A DNA stretch of 64,000 nucleotides. Origin: CAYTTR01 sp964440805 (GTDB lineage: Bacteria > Acidobacteriota > Aminicenantia > Aminicenantales > Aminicenantaceae). Position numbers and translations under genes: made by a program. Under the pieces are notes generated by a model that worked only from the letters and a program-made list of their open reading frames with translations, made no database searches and had not been told where the DNA came from. The stretch covers positions 13,779 to 77,778 of the forward strand of contig CAYTTR010000008.1 of the NCBI GenBank assembly GCA_964440805.1, in the 5' to 3' direction. Shown piece after piece: positions 52,680-61,742 of the stretch; the stretch's first letter is position 1; each line of letters opens with the position of its first letter.

Positions 52680-53411
52680 TTATATGTTGGATAATATTTG
52701 TTTTCTGTATAAAATTATTTTTAATTTCAAATATATTAAAAACATAATCATCTTAAGGCTAGTACTCAAGAACTTTAACTTTGACATGCCTTTTTCTCTT
52801 TTATAATGAGAAATTCCTTCTTCTCCTACTTTCATGCCAAGAACATTCATTTTTAATAAAATTTCCGTTGGTGCGGAAAAGCCTTTAGATTCAATATTAA
52901 TATTTCTTAAAATATCGCCTTTTGCTAGTTTCATCGCACAATTTGTATCTCGAAGTTTCAAGTGAAACGTAGATTTTACTAAAATGTTAAAAATTCTATC
53001 TCCAATAGTTTTAAAAAAATTGTCTTGTTTTTTCTTTCGAAAACCGGTGACGAGATCCAGATTTTCTTTCATTAACTTATTATACAATACATAATATTCC
53101 TTAGCATCAAATTGGCCATCTGAATCTAAGGTCAAAATATAGCTACCAGAAGAAGCTTTAATTGAACTTACCAAAGCCATTCCATATCCCATGTTCTTTT
53201 TGAAATTAACAACAATTAGGTTATCCAATTCTTTTTGAAGATTAGTCAGAATCATTCTCGTTTGGTCAGTGCTTCCATCATTGGTTATAACAATTTCTCC
53301 ATTTATATTTTTCTCCATTAAAACTTCATTCCAGTATTTTATTACTCTTTCAATGTTATTTTCTTCATTATAAGCAGGAGCTGCTATTGATAAAAAAACT
53401 TTCTTATTCAA
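52680..53411 (-). CDS. Family 2 glycosyltransferase (polyprenyl-phosphate sugar transferase type)
   Basis: 243 aa with GT-A motifs SIAAPAYNEENNIERVI, NDGSTDQT and LDSDGQFDAKEY (DxD). It resembles dolichyl/undecaprenyl-phosphate mannose or glucose synthases. The C-terminal 40 residues are hydrophobic. TTG start at 53411 with GGAG upstream. First gene of the GT2-nucleotidyltransferase-epimerase unit. It probably loads a lipid carrier used by a GT39-type enzyme such as the one at 59.6 kb (inference). Confidence 0.86.
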   Translation of the reverse strand: MNKKVFLSIAAPAYNEENNIERVIKYWNEVLMEKNINGEIVITNDGSTDQTRMILTNLQKELDNLIVVNFKKNMGYGMALVSSIKASSGSYILTLDSDGQFDAKEYYVLYNKLMKENLDLVTGFRKKKQDNFFKTIGDRIFNILVKSTFHLKLRDTNCAMKLAKGDILRNINIESKGFSAPTEILLKMNVLGMKVGEEGISHYKREKGMSKLKFLSTSLKMIMFLIYLKLKIILYRKQILSNI

Positions 53412-54040
53412 TCTAAATTATCTCCATTTATGAAGTTACGTTTTTCAAGTTGTTATTTGAAGTAACTTCTCATTTATTTCAATAGTTATAATGTTTTCTG
53501 AAGAAGCTTTAAATATTTCTATTCATGTGAAACATCGATTTTCTTTTTTGATAAAGTTTATTACTGCCTTTTTTTTAAGTCAAGGAAATGAAATTTGTAT
53601 ATCTATTTGTTTTCGGGAAGTGAACGAAATTGTACAGTAGTTAAACTGGATTATTTACGAGTCGAGGTTGCCGTAGGGGTTAGGCTGGGTCGGGGCGAGG
53701 CACAGGGCCCGCAGCTGTGGTCTCTTCACCGCAAGTGTCCTGTAACGAAGCAGATGCGCCAAGCGCGGCTCGCCTGAAAGGTAAAAAAGGCCGATTTCAG
53801 ATAAAATTTGATGGAAGGATTTAATGAACTTAATTTCTTTACCTACACCACAATAAAACCTCTTAGGTTATAGATAGTATTTGTGATATAAAAGATGGCG
53901 GCCTTTTTTATGAATAGTTCAGGTTAATTCTCTCTATTATATCCTACTATGAGATGAAACTTAATGGGATAGGAAATTTAGTCTTTGGTTTGATAATAAG
54001 GTTTACTTTCACCTGTCATAGCTAAAAAAGAGTTTTAAAA
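53412..54040. other. 629-bp AT-rich intergenic region holding repeat copy D
   Basis: 53412-53642 and 53927-54040 are AT-rich with no supported gene; the middle is the repeat. Apparent ORFs here run through the GC module of the repeat and are not credible. Confidence 0.8.
53643..53926 (-). repeat. Palindromic interspersed element, copy D (long form)
   Basis: Opposite orientation to A and C. CTGGATTATTTACGAGTCG, GC-rich module with CACAGGGCCCGCAGCTGTGG, closing CGGCTCGCC, hairpin CCT-GAA-AGG (a compensated variant of CCC-NNN-GGG), AAAAAAGGCCGAT, AT-rich core, CGGCCTTTTTT, and TGAATAGTTCAGGTTAA. The core reading frame has a stop (TAG) where A and C read AY. Confidence 0.88.
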
Positions 54041-54430
54041 TTAATCTTCGTCAGATGATTCGGCTGGACACTTGTTTTTATTTTGGTCTCTTAATCGTTT
54101 TTCAAGAAGAGCAGTATATTGAATTAAATCTTTCAATCTTGTGGAAATGATTGATATTTTCATTGAAAAATAAATTAACACTATGAAAATGAAGCTTATT
54201 GATATCACCGAAAGAGTTGATGCTGGTTGTTTGGCTCCAATAATTCTTGTGACAAAAAGGATAAACTTGTTTGATGAGATAAATAGAGTTGCTAAGAGGA
54301 TAAGAAAAATCCATATTAGTGAATATTCTATATTTAGCTTTTTTTTCAACAATAAATAAATAACGAAAATGAATATTAACAACAGTATTAAAATTAAAAT
54401 TGTTTGAGCTTGAATAGATAATTTAAACAT
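54041..54430 (-). CDS. DUF2304 membrane protein
   Basis: 129 aa with three to four hydrophobic segments (about 8-28, 36-54, 75-94) and a charged C-terminal helix (STRLKDLIQYTALLEKRL). It matches the DUF2304 pattern and, as often for this family, is paired with a GT2 glycosyltransferase: the two genes overlap by 8 bp. Possibly a membrane partner of the transferase; activity unknown. Confidence 0.78.
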   Translation of the reverse strand: MFKLSIQAQTILILILLLIFIFVIYLLLKKKLNIEYSLIWIFLILLATLFISSNKFILFVTRIIGAKQPASTLSVISISFIFIVLIYFSMKISIISTRLKDLIQYTALLEKRLRDQNKNKCPAESSDED

Positions 54431-55154
54431 GATTATTTTCTGTGGGTTTTATTATAATTATTTTTATCAAAACGGTAAAAATTGAAATTATTGTTCTAAA
54501 AGGATAATAAATAGATTTAAAAAATGTAATCATTGATTTTCCTGATTTTCGCTGGTACATTTTCACTGGAATTTCACTTACTTTAAAAGAAAGTTTACTA
54601 AGAAGAATAATAATCTCCGCGTCTGGAAAATCAGAAGGATAAATCTCACTTAAAACCTTGGCAACTTTTTTATTAAAAGCCTGAAAGCCGGAAGTTGTGT
54701 CTTGGATTTTTTGTTTAGTCAAGATAGAAGTAATTTTAGAAAAGAGTATCATTCCTAATTTTCGAAAGAAATTAATAGAATAGATAGATTTATATCTTTC
54801 TTTGAACCGAGAGCCTATCACTAAATCTAATTTTTCATTTTTTAATTTTTCTATCAGGGTGGGGATTTCGGTTGGATCGTGTTGTCCATCTCCATCCAAC
54901 AAGACTATTGTTTTGTAGTCTTTTTCTATAGCATAAAGTAGTCCTGTTTGGATAGCTCCACCATATCCAATATTTACAGGATTTGATATAAAGTCTACTT
55001 TTAATTCCTTTAATATTGTTTTTGTCTTGTCCTTTGAGCAATCATCAACTACTAAAATGTCTGCATTTTTTATAGTTTTTCTGGTTTGTTCTATTACACC
55101 AGCAATATTTTTTTCTTCATTATAGGCGGGAACTATTATTATTGTTTCTTTCAT
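54423..55154 (-). CDS. Family 2 glycosyltransferase, dolichyl-phosphate mannose synthase type
   Basis: 243 aa. IIVPAYNEEKNIAGVIEQ, VDDCSKDKT, LLDGDGQHDPTEIP (DxD) and the VIGSRF segment mark a DPM1-like GT2. The C-terminus is hydrophobic. Overlaps the following DUF2304 gene. An extended -10 (TGGTATAAT, 55203-55211 on the minus strand) lies about 50 nt upstream. Confidence 0.87.
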   Translation of the reverse strand: MKETIIIVPAYNEEKNIAGVIEQTRKTIKNADILVVDDCSKDKTKTILKELKVDFISNPVNIGYGGAIQTGLLYAIEKDYKTIVLLDGDGQHDPTEIPTLIEKLKNEKLDLVIGSRFKERYKSIYSINFFRKLGMILFSKITSILTKQKIQDTTSGFQAFNKKVAKVLSEIYPSDFPDAEIIILLSKLSFKVSEIPVKMYQRKSGKSMITFFKSIYYPFRTIISIFTVLIKIIIIKPTENNHV

Positions 55155-55698
55155 AATGAAATAACTTCTATCTTCTTATTTGTAAAAAAAACATTTGAAT
55201 TTATTATACCAAAATTCTGCATCAACAACATTATTTTAGGAAAATTCCCAGGATTTAGTTTTTTTATAGATAGAGATTGCTAACCTGGATTATTCATAAA
55301 AAAAGCCGATACTTTTTATATCACAAATACTATCTACGATTTAAGAGATTTTATCATGGCGTACGTAAAGAAATTAAGTTCATTTAATTCTTCCATTTAA
55401 TATTATTTAAAATCGGCCTTTTTTATGAATAGTTCAGGCTAATTAAAATATGATTGCTTGAAAACATTAAGATGCATTATGAAATGGTTGAAAAATTAGT
55501 AAGCTATTTAGGTCAAAGAAGAGATTCTTTTAATGCAAATTGTGATAATTAAAAAGGAATAAGAGTTAATCTTTCAGCAAAGAAAAGATGAATCTTTATA
55601 ATGTTGAAAATAACCTCAAAAGGGGATTGTGTTTTTTTCAAGCAAATGTTAAAAAAGATAACTAATTTGAATTTACTTTTAATAATTAGGCAAAAAAA
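55155..55698. other. 544-bp divergent intergenic region holding repeat copy E
   Basis: Between the GT2 gene (minus) and the propeller-FN3 gene (plus). Apart from copy E (55280-55442) it is AT-rich without supported genes; 55443-55698 presumably carries the promoter of the propeller gene, but no convincing box pair was found. Confidence 0.7.
55280..55442 (+). repeat. Palindromic interspersed element, copy E (short form, no GC module)
   Basis: 163 bp: CTAACCTGGATTATTCAT, AAAAAAAGCCGAT, AT-rich core with YDLRDFIMAYVKK reading frame, ATCGGCCTTTTTT, ATGAATAGTTCAGGCTAA. Here the terminal repeat joins directly to the inner GGCCGAT arm, giving an inverted repeat of about 28 bp. It shows that the GC-rich module of the long copies is an optional unit. 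Confidence 0.88.
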
Positions 55699-57861
55699 GT
55701 GAAAAGAGTGGCCATTATTTTATCTATTGTGGTGATTACTTTTTCTTCAATGTTGATAAGTAAAGTAAATTCTGAGGCTTCCCTAACAAGAGGTAAGACA
55801 GAGAAAATTAAAAAGATATTTGAGAGAAATAAATTTTCGTCTATCAATATCTCTAATTCAAGCGTTGACTCCTTAGCGTCTCAAATTGTGGTTAATCATA
55901 ATGGTATAGCATATGTAGTTTGGGAAAGAGTGAATTCTCCTCATGCTGTTTATTTTAATACCAATGAGGAAGGTTCTTGGGGAAAACCAGTTGAAGTATC
56001 AAAAGGAACGAATGTGAGTGCTTCTGAACCATGGCCTGATCTAGCAATAGACTCTAACGGCATTGTCCATGTCGTTTTTACTGCAAAGAACAGCATGGGA
56101 TATTACGAAACCTGGTATAACTCTTATCGTCCTAACCAATCGGCAGGTTCAAGCTGGAGCACAAATGAAAATATTTCTCAAACAATGTGCGGTTCTGCCC
56201 ATCCAACGATTGCTTGTGACCCAAGAAATTTCTCTCAATATGTTGTTTGGATGGACCAGGAATACAAACCTGAATCATTTTCTCTTTTTTTTCGTTATAA
56301 GACTTCTTCCAGCACGAATTGGAGCACTAAAACTGTTTTGCCAATTTCCCCTTCTGCTTACACTCCAGAGCTGACTGTTGATGGCTTAGGGCGGCTTCAT
56401 TTGATTTATCTGAAACGAGCTGGAGGAAATTCGGTTATTTATTATACCAGGAACGGCAACCCCACTAATTCTAATTCGTGGACCAGCCCCGTAGCTGTTT
56501 CAAATAAGACCAATCTTAATTTTCCCCACATTTGTATCGATTCTGATAATGATGGGGATGTATATGTTGCCTGGGAGCAGAACGTTGAAGGAAATAATGA
56601 GATTTATTTCAGACGTCAAATTAATGGCTATTGGCAATCAATTGAAAATGTTTCTAAGACCGGAGCCTCTGCAGCTTACCCTGATTTAATTGTGCAGCGA
56701 TCGAATAAAAAAGGACTCCTGGTCTGGCAGCAAAAGAAAGACAATAAATGGCAGATATTTTTAAAAACATTACAGAATGGCAAGTGGACCGGGATAGTTG
56801 CTTTGACAGACAATCCCTATAATTCGATTATGCCCAATGTAGCGGTTGATGGATCAGGAGAGATCCAGGTGGTTTATGCTCAGAAGTACTCTAGTAATTA
56901 TGACATCATGTACACTAGTACAAGGGAAGTAGGACAGGCTATCCTGCCTCCTGTTAATATAAATTTATCCACAAAAGTTGATATGTCTTCAGGAAAAAAG
57001 AGAAATATAATCAGCTGGAAGAAAAATCCCAATAATGATGACTCCCGGGTGAAAGAATATAAAATATACCGCAAGGAACTCGATCAGGGGAGAAGTCAAT
57101 ATAAGTGTGTAGCAGCTGTCTCCAAATCCACTTTTTCTTATGAAGATAGCAATATCCCCGCCAATAAAAAATTTTCCTATGTTGTGACAGCGGTTGATAT
57201 AGATGGTCAGGAAAGTGATTACTCGGATGAAGTGAATGAACCTCTTGTGTTTCCTCCTGTAGAAATTGCTGTGTCTTCTTCTCTTGATAGCCAAAAAGAT
57301 AGCAAAATCAATTTAATCACCTGGAAAGAAAATCCAGAAAACCGGTACGGGCCGGTACAAAATTATAAAATTTACCGCCGGAAATCTGAAAATGAAGAAA
57401 ATTTCAAACATATAAAAACAGTCCCTGGCCAGACCTTTAGTTATGAAGATAAAAACCTTCCTACAACTTACAAGTTTGAGTATTACCTCACTGCTGTAGA
57501 CAGCACTGGGATAGAGTGCGAACCTTCTATCATTGCTTGTGAGGATCCTATTTTTCCTCCAGTGGAAATTACAGTAGTTACAGTGGTTAATGAATCCATG
57601 TTTTTCAAAGAAAAGATAAACGTGGTCAGTTGGAAAAGAAATCCTTTGAATAATCCGGTTAATGTTTCTGAGTTTCGTGTTTATAAAAAAGACTTGAATG
57701 AAGAAAATTCAGAATACGCCTTTGTAAAATCGTTAGATGGAACCACATTGCGTTACTTTGATCGTAATTTAATACTTAGTCATAAATACAGTTATGTTTT
57801 GACTGCGGTAACCGATGATGGCTACGAAAGCAAACAATCATCTCCTGTTATTGAGGAATAG
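55699..57861 (+). CDS. Secreted beta-propeller protein with three FN3 domains
   Basis: 720 aa, GTG start, signal sequence (about 5-27). Residues about 55-415 contain repeated blades of the type VNHNGIAYVVWERVN, IDSNGIVHVVFTAK, VDGLGRLHLIYLK and IDSDNDGDVYVAWEQN, a sialidase/BNR-like propeller without recognisable catalytic residues. Residues about 420-720 hold three consecutive FN3-like domains (ISWKKNPNNDD, ITWKENPENRYG, VSWKRNPLNNPV, each ending with a SYVVTAV-type strand). It may bind surface glycans or substrates extracellularly. No enzyme activity should be assumed. Confidence 0.72.
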   Translation: MKRVAIILSIVVITFSSMLISKVNSEASLTRGKTEKIKKIFERNKFSSINISNSSVDSLASQIVVNHNGIAYVVWERVNSPHAVYFNTNEEGSWGKPVEVSKGTNVSASEPWPDLAIDSNGIVHVVFTAKNSMGYYETWYNSYRPNQSAGSSWSTNENISQTMCGSAHPTIACDPRNFSQYVVWMDQEYKPESFSLFFRYKTSSSTNWSTKTVLPISPSAYTPELTVDGLGRLHLIYLKRAGGNSVIYYTRNGNPTNSNSWTSPVAVSNKTNLNFPHICIDSDNDGDVYVAWEQNVEGNNEIYFRRQINGYWQSIENVSKTGASAAYPDLIVQRSNKKGLLVWQQKKDNKWQIFLKTLQNGKWTGIVALTDNPYNSIMPNVAVDGSGEIQVVYAQKYSSNYDIMYTSTREVGQAILPPVNINLSTKVDMSSGKKRNIISWKKNPNNDDSRVKEYKIYRKELDQGRSQYKCVAAVSKSTFSYEDSNIPANKKFSYVVTAVDIDGQESDYSDEVNEPLVFPPVEIAVSSSLDSQKDSKINLITWKENPENRYGPVQNYKIYRRKSENEENFKHIKTVPGQTFSYEDKNLPTTYKFEYYLTAVDSTGIECEPSIIACEDPIFPPVEITVVTVVNESMFFKEKINVVSWKRNPLNNPVNVSEFRVYKKDLNEENSEYAFVKSLDGTTLRYFDRNLILSHKYSYVLTAVTDDGYESKQSSPVIEE

Positions 57862-58332
57862 CTCTCTAATCAATTTTGGTAGGTTTTATTAAGCGGTGAT
57901 AACAATACCATTCATTATAACGGCTCTATTTAGAAAAAATAAAAAAGGGGAAATCTGCTAGCCTGGATTATTCACGAGTCGAGGTTGCTGTAGGGGTTAG
58001 CCTGGGTCGGGTCGAGGCACAGGACACGCAGCTGTAGTCCTTCCACTGCAAGTGTGCTTTAACGAAGAAGATGCGCCAAGAGCGGCTCGCCCGGAGGGTA
58101 AAAAAGGCCGATTTTAGATAAGATTTGATGGAAAGATTTAATGAACTTAATTTCTTTACCTACACCACAATAAAACCTCTTAAGTCATAGGTAGTATTTG
58201 TGATATAAAAGGTATCGGCCTTTTTTATGAATAGTTCAGGCTAGTAGAAGTTGACTTTTAAAAGCTATTTTTATGTAAATTAAAGCTAAAGGGAACAAAT
58301 ATTATTTGGGAACAGATTACATTAATATTTGT
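57862..58332. other. 471-bp convergent intergenic region holding repeat copy F
   Basis: Between the ends of two convergent genes. Copy F occupies 57958-58244. The flanks contain no supported gene. Confidence 0.8.
57958..58244 (-). repeat. Palindromic interspersed element, copy F (long form, best preserved ends)
   Basis: The ends are CTAGCCTGGATTATTCA and TGAATAGTTCAGGCTAG, a 17-bp inverted repeat with two mismatches including a perfect CTAGCCTG/CAGGCTAG. In between: CGAGTCG...CGGCTCG stem, ACAGGACAC segment, CCCGGAGGG hairpin, AAAAAAGGCCGAT ... ATCGGCCTTTTTT. Located between convergent genes, where a bidirectional terminator would be useful. Confidence 0.9.
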
Positions 58333-59364
58333 TCATAAGGAAATATTTTTCCAAATATCAAATGCGAAAGAAAGACCTAAACCGAATTCGAATCCACCTA
58401 GGTCTAATTCGAAGTTTTCTTCTTTTGCTATTCTTTTAGATATTTTTAGGTATAGTTTAAGCATTAAAAGTTTAAGAGGAGGGATTTTTAAGTAAGTTCC
58501 TCCTTCAAAATGGTAGCCCCAATCAGAACCAGATATTGAGTGAATGTCACTTTTTTCTTTATATTGGAATAATTCAGCTCCTGCTCCAAAGAAAGGAATA
58601 ACATAATTTTGATTGGCCATATATCGAGCTGAAATAGAATAAGGAATTAATGAGAATTTAGTGGATTCTTTTGTTACAGTCGAAGATCCAGAGGAAGAAA
58701 GATAAGAAAATCCTAAAGACAATAGGAAAAAATGGTTATTTTTCTTGAAAAGAGTTCGAGATAGAGAAAATCCGAAAAGAGAGGCTACATTGCCATAAAT
58801 TTTATTGTAAGTTTCAGAAGACATGAATTGATTACTATATGTTACATCAATCACCGTATTTCCAAACGAGGGAAAAATGATCTTTTGTTGTTCTGAATTC
58901 AATTTTGAAGCCCTTGTTTGTGAGGTTGAAGTCTGGTAATCAAGCTGGTTAGGTTGAGGATTATTGAAGAAGACATCAAGGCCATCAGAAGTCGGTTTTG
59001 TTTCAAAAGAAATATTGCTATCTTTTAAATAAAAGATAACTTGGACAGTATCTAAATTTATTTTTATAATACGAATTGTGCTAATTGATACAGAATTAAC
59101 TTCTATATCTTCCGGGAAGGTTGCTTGTTCTACCGGTGAGAATTCGCAGACAATTCGAGAGGGTGATTCAAGTTCAAAAATTTTTGAACTATATTGTCCT
59201 TCTAATACAATATGAACTATGAGCTGATTCTCTTTTTTTTCATGATCAATGGATTTAAGTTTTGCCAGTATTTGGGGATTATTATTTGCTTCCTGACATA
59301 AGAGCAATTGAAAGGTGAAAGTGGAAAGTAACAAGAACAAAACAATATAATTAAATTTTTTCAA
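58333..59364 (-). CDS. AMIN-domain outer-membrane beta-barrel protein
   Basis: 343 aa, TTG start at 59364 with GGGAGG upstream. Signal sequence (about 5-23). Residues about 30-135 look like an AMIN domain (LIVHIVLEGQYSSKIFELES, SRIVCEF, ISTIRIIKINLDTVQVIFYL), a peptidoglycan/periplasm-associated fold. Residues about 165-343 alternate hydrophobic and polar residues like an OmpX/OmpA-type barrel and end in a strand with aromatic residues (FELDLGGFEFGLGLSFAF). Function unknown. Confidence 0.7.
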   Translation of the reverse strand: MKKFNYIVLFLLLSTFTFQLLLCQEANNNPQILAKLKSIDHEKKENQLIVHIVLEGQYSSKIFELESPSRIVCEFSPVEQATFPEDIEVNSVSISTIRIIKINLDTVQVIFYLKDSNISFETKPTSDGLDVFFNNPQPNQLDYQTSTSQTRASKLNSEQQKIIFPSFGNTVIDVTYSNQFMSSETYNKIYGNVASLFGFSLSRTLFKKNNHFFLLSLGFSYLSSSGSSTVTKESTKFSLIPYSISARYMANQNYVIPFFGAGAELFQYKEKSDIHSISGSDWGYHFEGGTYLKIPPLKLLMLKLYLKISKRIAKEENFELDLGGFEFGLGLSFAFDIWKNISL

Positions 59365-59385
59365 TTATTTCCTCCCTTATAACAT

Positions 59386-59404
59386 TATGAATAGTTCAGG
59401 TTAA
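59386..59404 (+). repeat. Solitary terminal repeat of the interspersed element (G)
   Basis: ATGAATAGTTCAGGTTAA, identical to the right end of copy D, but without the rest of the element. It lies 20 bp upstream of the AMIN-barrel gene start. Possibly left after excision or deletion. Confidence 0.65.
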
Positions 59405-59600
59405 ATAGGCTATGTGAACTCATTAGTGAAATATTGATTTTGTTTTATAGCATATAATTCTCTTAATGGCAATAAAATAAAAGATGTTTTTTTGATTCGG
59501 TTAATTGACTTTGAACAGGTAAAGTGTTAGTATTTTTGTCAATTTAGGCGTTAAAAAAGGCTAGTCTGTATATGGGTAATATTTTTGTTTTACTGCATTA

Positions 59601-61721
59601 ATGAAAAAAAAGACACATATTGAATTTATAGTTCTTTTTGTTATTTTCCTTCTTTTTGTTTCGTTAAGGATTATAAATCTTTCGGCAGATCCTCCTAATA
59701 ACTTAAGCACCAGTAGCTGTGGGGAGTTTGGTGATCCAGGTAATTATGCTTTAAATGCTAGGAATAAAGTTTTATTTGATCGATGGGAATTAGATGAATT
59801 TAATGTTATGTATATTAGTCCAGTTCCCCATGTTTTCACTTACCTTTCATTTCTTTTATTAGGTACAGGTATGTGGCAAATGAACCTGGTGCCTCTTTTT
59901 TTTGCCACAGGTATATTTATTATGCTTTATGTTTTGTCGGGAAAATATTTTCCAAATGCGCGATTTCTTTTGCTTTTTTTGCTTACAATTAATTACCCTT
60001 TCCTAATTTATAGCAGAATTGCCACTAGAACTATGCCCATGGCATTTTTTGCTTTGGTTGCAGTGTTTTTTTATTTGGAAGGAATAAAGAAACCGAAATA
60101 TTTCTTCCTGAGCGGACTATTTTTGTGGCTCTCCTTCATGTCAAAAGGAAAAATCGTCTATTTTATCTCAGCAGTTATTCCTTTATCATTTATTTCCACT
60201 GTGTTAATAAGGAAAGAATTGCTAAATTTGAAATTGAATCTGAAGAGACTTGGTTTTTTGATTTCTGGAGTTATGATTTTATTTATTCCTTGGTTTTTGT
60301 TTATTTATGAACCTAACCGGGAATTTTTCACAAAATTTAGTATGTTAAATTACATTATCATGATTCCTCGAACACTTCACCAGGCGGCTGTAAATTGGTT
60401 TCTTCGACCTTACTTTTTTTTTCATTGGAGTAATTTGATTTTATGCGGAGTGCTTTTTGTTTATTTTTTGTACCTATTGGTTTATTTATTCAGGAATGAA
60501 AGAAGGGAGAAAAGTAATTATCTTCTTCATTTGGAAATCATATGCGCTTGGTGGATTATTATAGGATTGTTCATTAATTCTGTTATAAATTATCGTCCAA
60601 TCCGCCATTATATCGAACTTACAATTCCAATTTTAATATTATCCACTCTAATTATGTCGAAAGTTATAGGGAAATCCAAGAAAATAATCTATCAGGCTAA
60701 TATTTCCTCAAAAGCATTTCCTTTTCTATTCCTAATTATTTGGGTCAGCTTGACGTCTTTCACAGGAAGACTATTTACCGCATCGGAAATAAAAAATAAT
60801 CTTGGAAATGTCATTATTAGAATGACGGTTATTTCAATTGTTGTCTTCTTCTCTTTTTTATTAATTTATTTTCTTTTGCACCGCAAGAAGATTACGGTTA
60901 ATAAAAAAATTGTTGTCTTTTTTATAATCATTTTAATTGGAACATATTCTATCCAAAACTTTAAAGAATATTTCAATTGGATCAGGAACGCCACTTATAA
61001 TCTTAGAATAATCTCTAAGGATTTAGGAAAAGCTTTTCCCGGTACAGTCTTTTGTGGTCTTCTTGCTCCAAGTATATCTATGGAAAATCGAAATATTGCT
61101 TATACTTCTTGGACTAACTTTGCTAACGATGATAGGGATTTCTTGAAAGAAAAGAAAGTAAATTATTTATTTTTAGGAACATTTAACCGAGAACCAGCCT
61201 ATTACTGGAAGAATTTTCCTGATGAGATGATCCGGGCTAACCTTCTTGCCAAGTACTGGATATGGAGGAGTTGGTTCTTGCTTTACGAACTGGGAGATAA
61301 ACCTCCGTTATCAACTAAGGGAGTATTTGAAGCCGAAAAAATAGACAGGGAAGTTGGTCTTCCTCTTTTTGATCTTAAAGCCAGCAACAGATTTTCTGTA
61401 TTTATTGATTCAGGTAAAAAAGGTATTATTGGGAAGGAAAACATTTCTTCAGAAAAAAAGCAATTGATGGATTTCCTTATTTATTTAAAGCTGAAGCAAA
61501 TAGAGAAAAACGGTCCTTTATTGGGAGTTAGAATTATAAAGGATGGAAAGATCGTCTATAATAAAATACTCGGTGTTGAGGAAGAAAAAAGCTTTGTTGA
61601 ATACTGGCCTATTTCCTTTAAATATTTTTTTCCGGAAAAAGGAGAATATATTTTAGAATTATGGTCTTTCGGGAACCTTTCTTTTTATCTTGATAAAATT
61701 GTATTTGAGCCAATAAGATAA
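59601..61721 (+). CDS. GT39/PMT-like membrane glycosyltransferase
   Basis: 706 aa. About 11-13 membrane helices in residues 5-450 with a first periplasmic loop after helix 1 (DPPNNLSTSSCGEFGDPGNY) that carries acidic residues, as in GT39/ArnT-type GT-C enzymes, and YSRIATRTMPMAFFALVAVF. The last 250 residues are soluble and presumably periplasmic. Such enzymes use lipid-phosphate sugars, consistent with the two GT2 synthases nearby. Acceptor unknown. A TTGACT box about 90 nt upstream may be its -35. Confidence 0.75.
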   Translation: MKKKTHIEFIVLFVIFLLFVSLRIINLSADPPNNLSTSSCGEFGDPGNYALNARNKVLFDRWELDEFNVMYISPVPHVFTYLSFLLLGTGMWQMNLVPLFFATGIFIMLYVLSGKYFPNARFLLLFLLTINYPFLIYSRIATRTMPMAFFALVAVFFYLEGIKKPKYFFLSGLFLWLSFMSKGKIVYFISAVIPLSFISTVLIRKELLNLKLNLKRLGFLISGVMILFIPWFLFIYEPNREFFTKFSMLNYIIMIPRTLHQAAVNWFLRPYFFFHWSNLILCGVLFVYFLYLLVYLFRNERREKSNYLLHLEIICAWWIIIGLFINSVINYRPIRHYIELTIPILILSTLIMSKVIGKSKKIIYQANISSKAFPFLFLIIWVSLTSFTGRLFTASEIKNNLGNVIIRMTVISIVVFFSFLLIYFLLHRKKITVNKKIVVFFIIILIGTYSIQNFKEYFNWIRNATYNLRIISKDLGKAFPGTVFCGLLAPSISMENRNIAYTSWTNFANDDRDFLKEKKVNYLFLGTFNREPAYYWKNFPDEMIRANLLAKYWIWRSWFLLYELGDKPPLSTKGVFEAEKIDREVGLPLFDLKASNRFSVFIDSGKKGIIGKENISSEKKQLMDFLIYLKLKQIEKNGPLLGVRIIKDGKIVYNKILGVEEEKSFVEYWPISFKYFFPEKGEYILELWSFGNLSFYLDKIVFEPIR

Positions 61722-61742
61722 ATTTTGAATTATCATCTATTT

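Noticed and set aside
53595..53777. 60-aa ORF through the GC module of repeat copy D
   Set aside because: Not conserved in frame in copies F and H; explained by the repeat.
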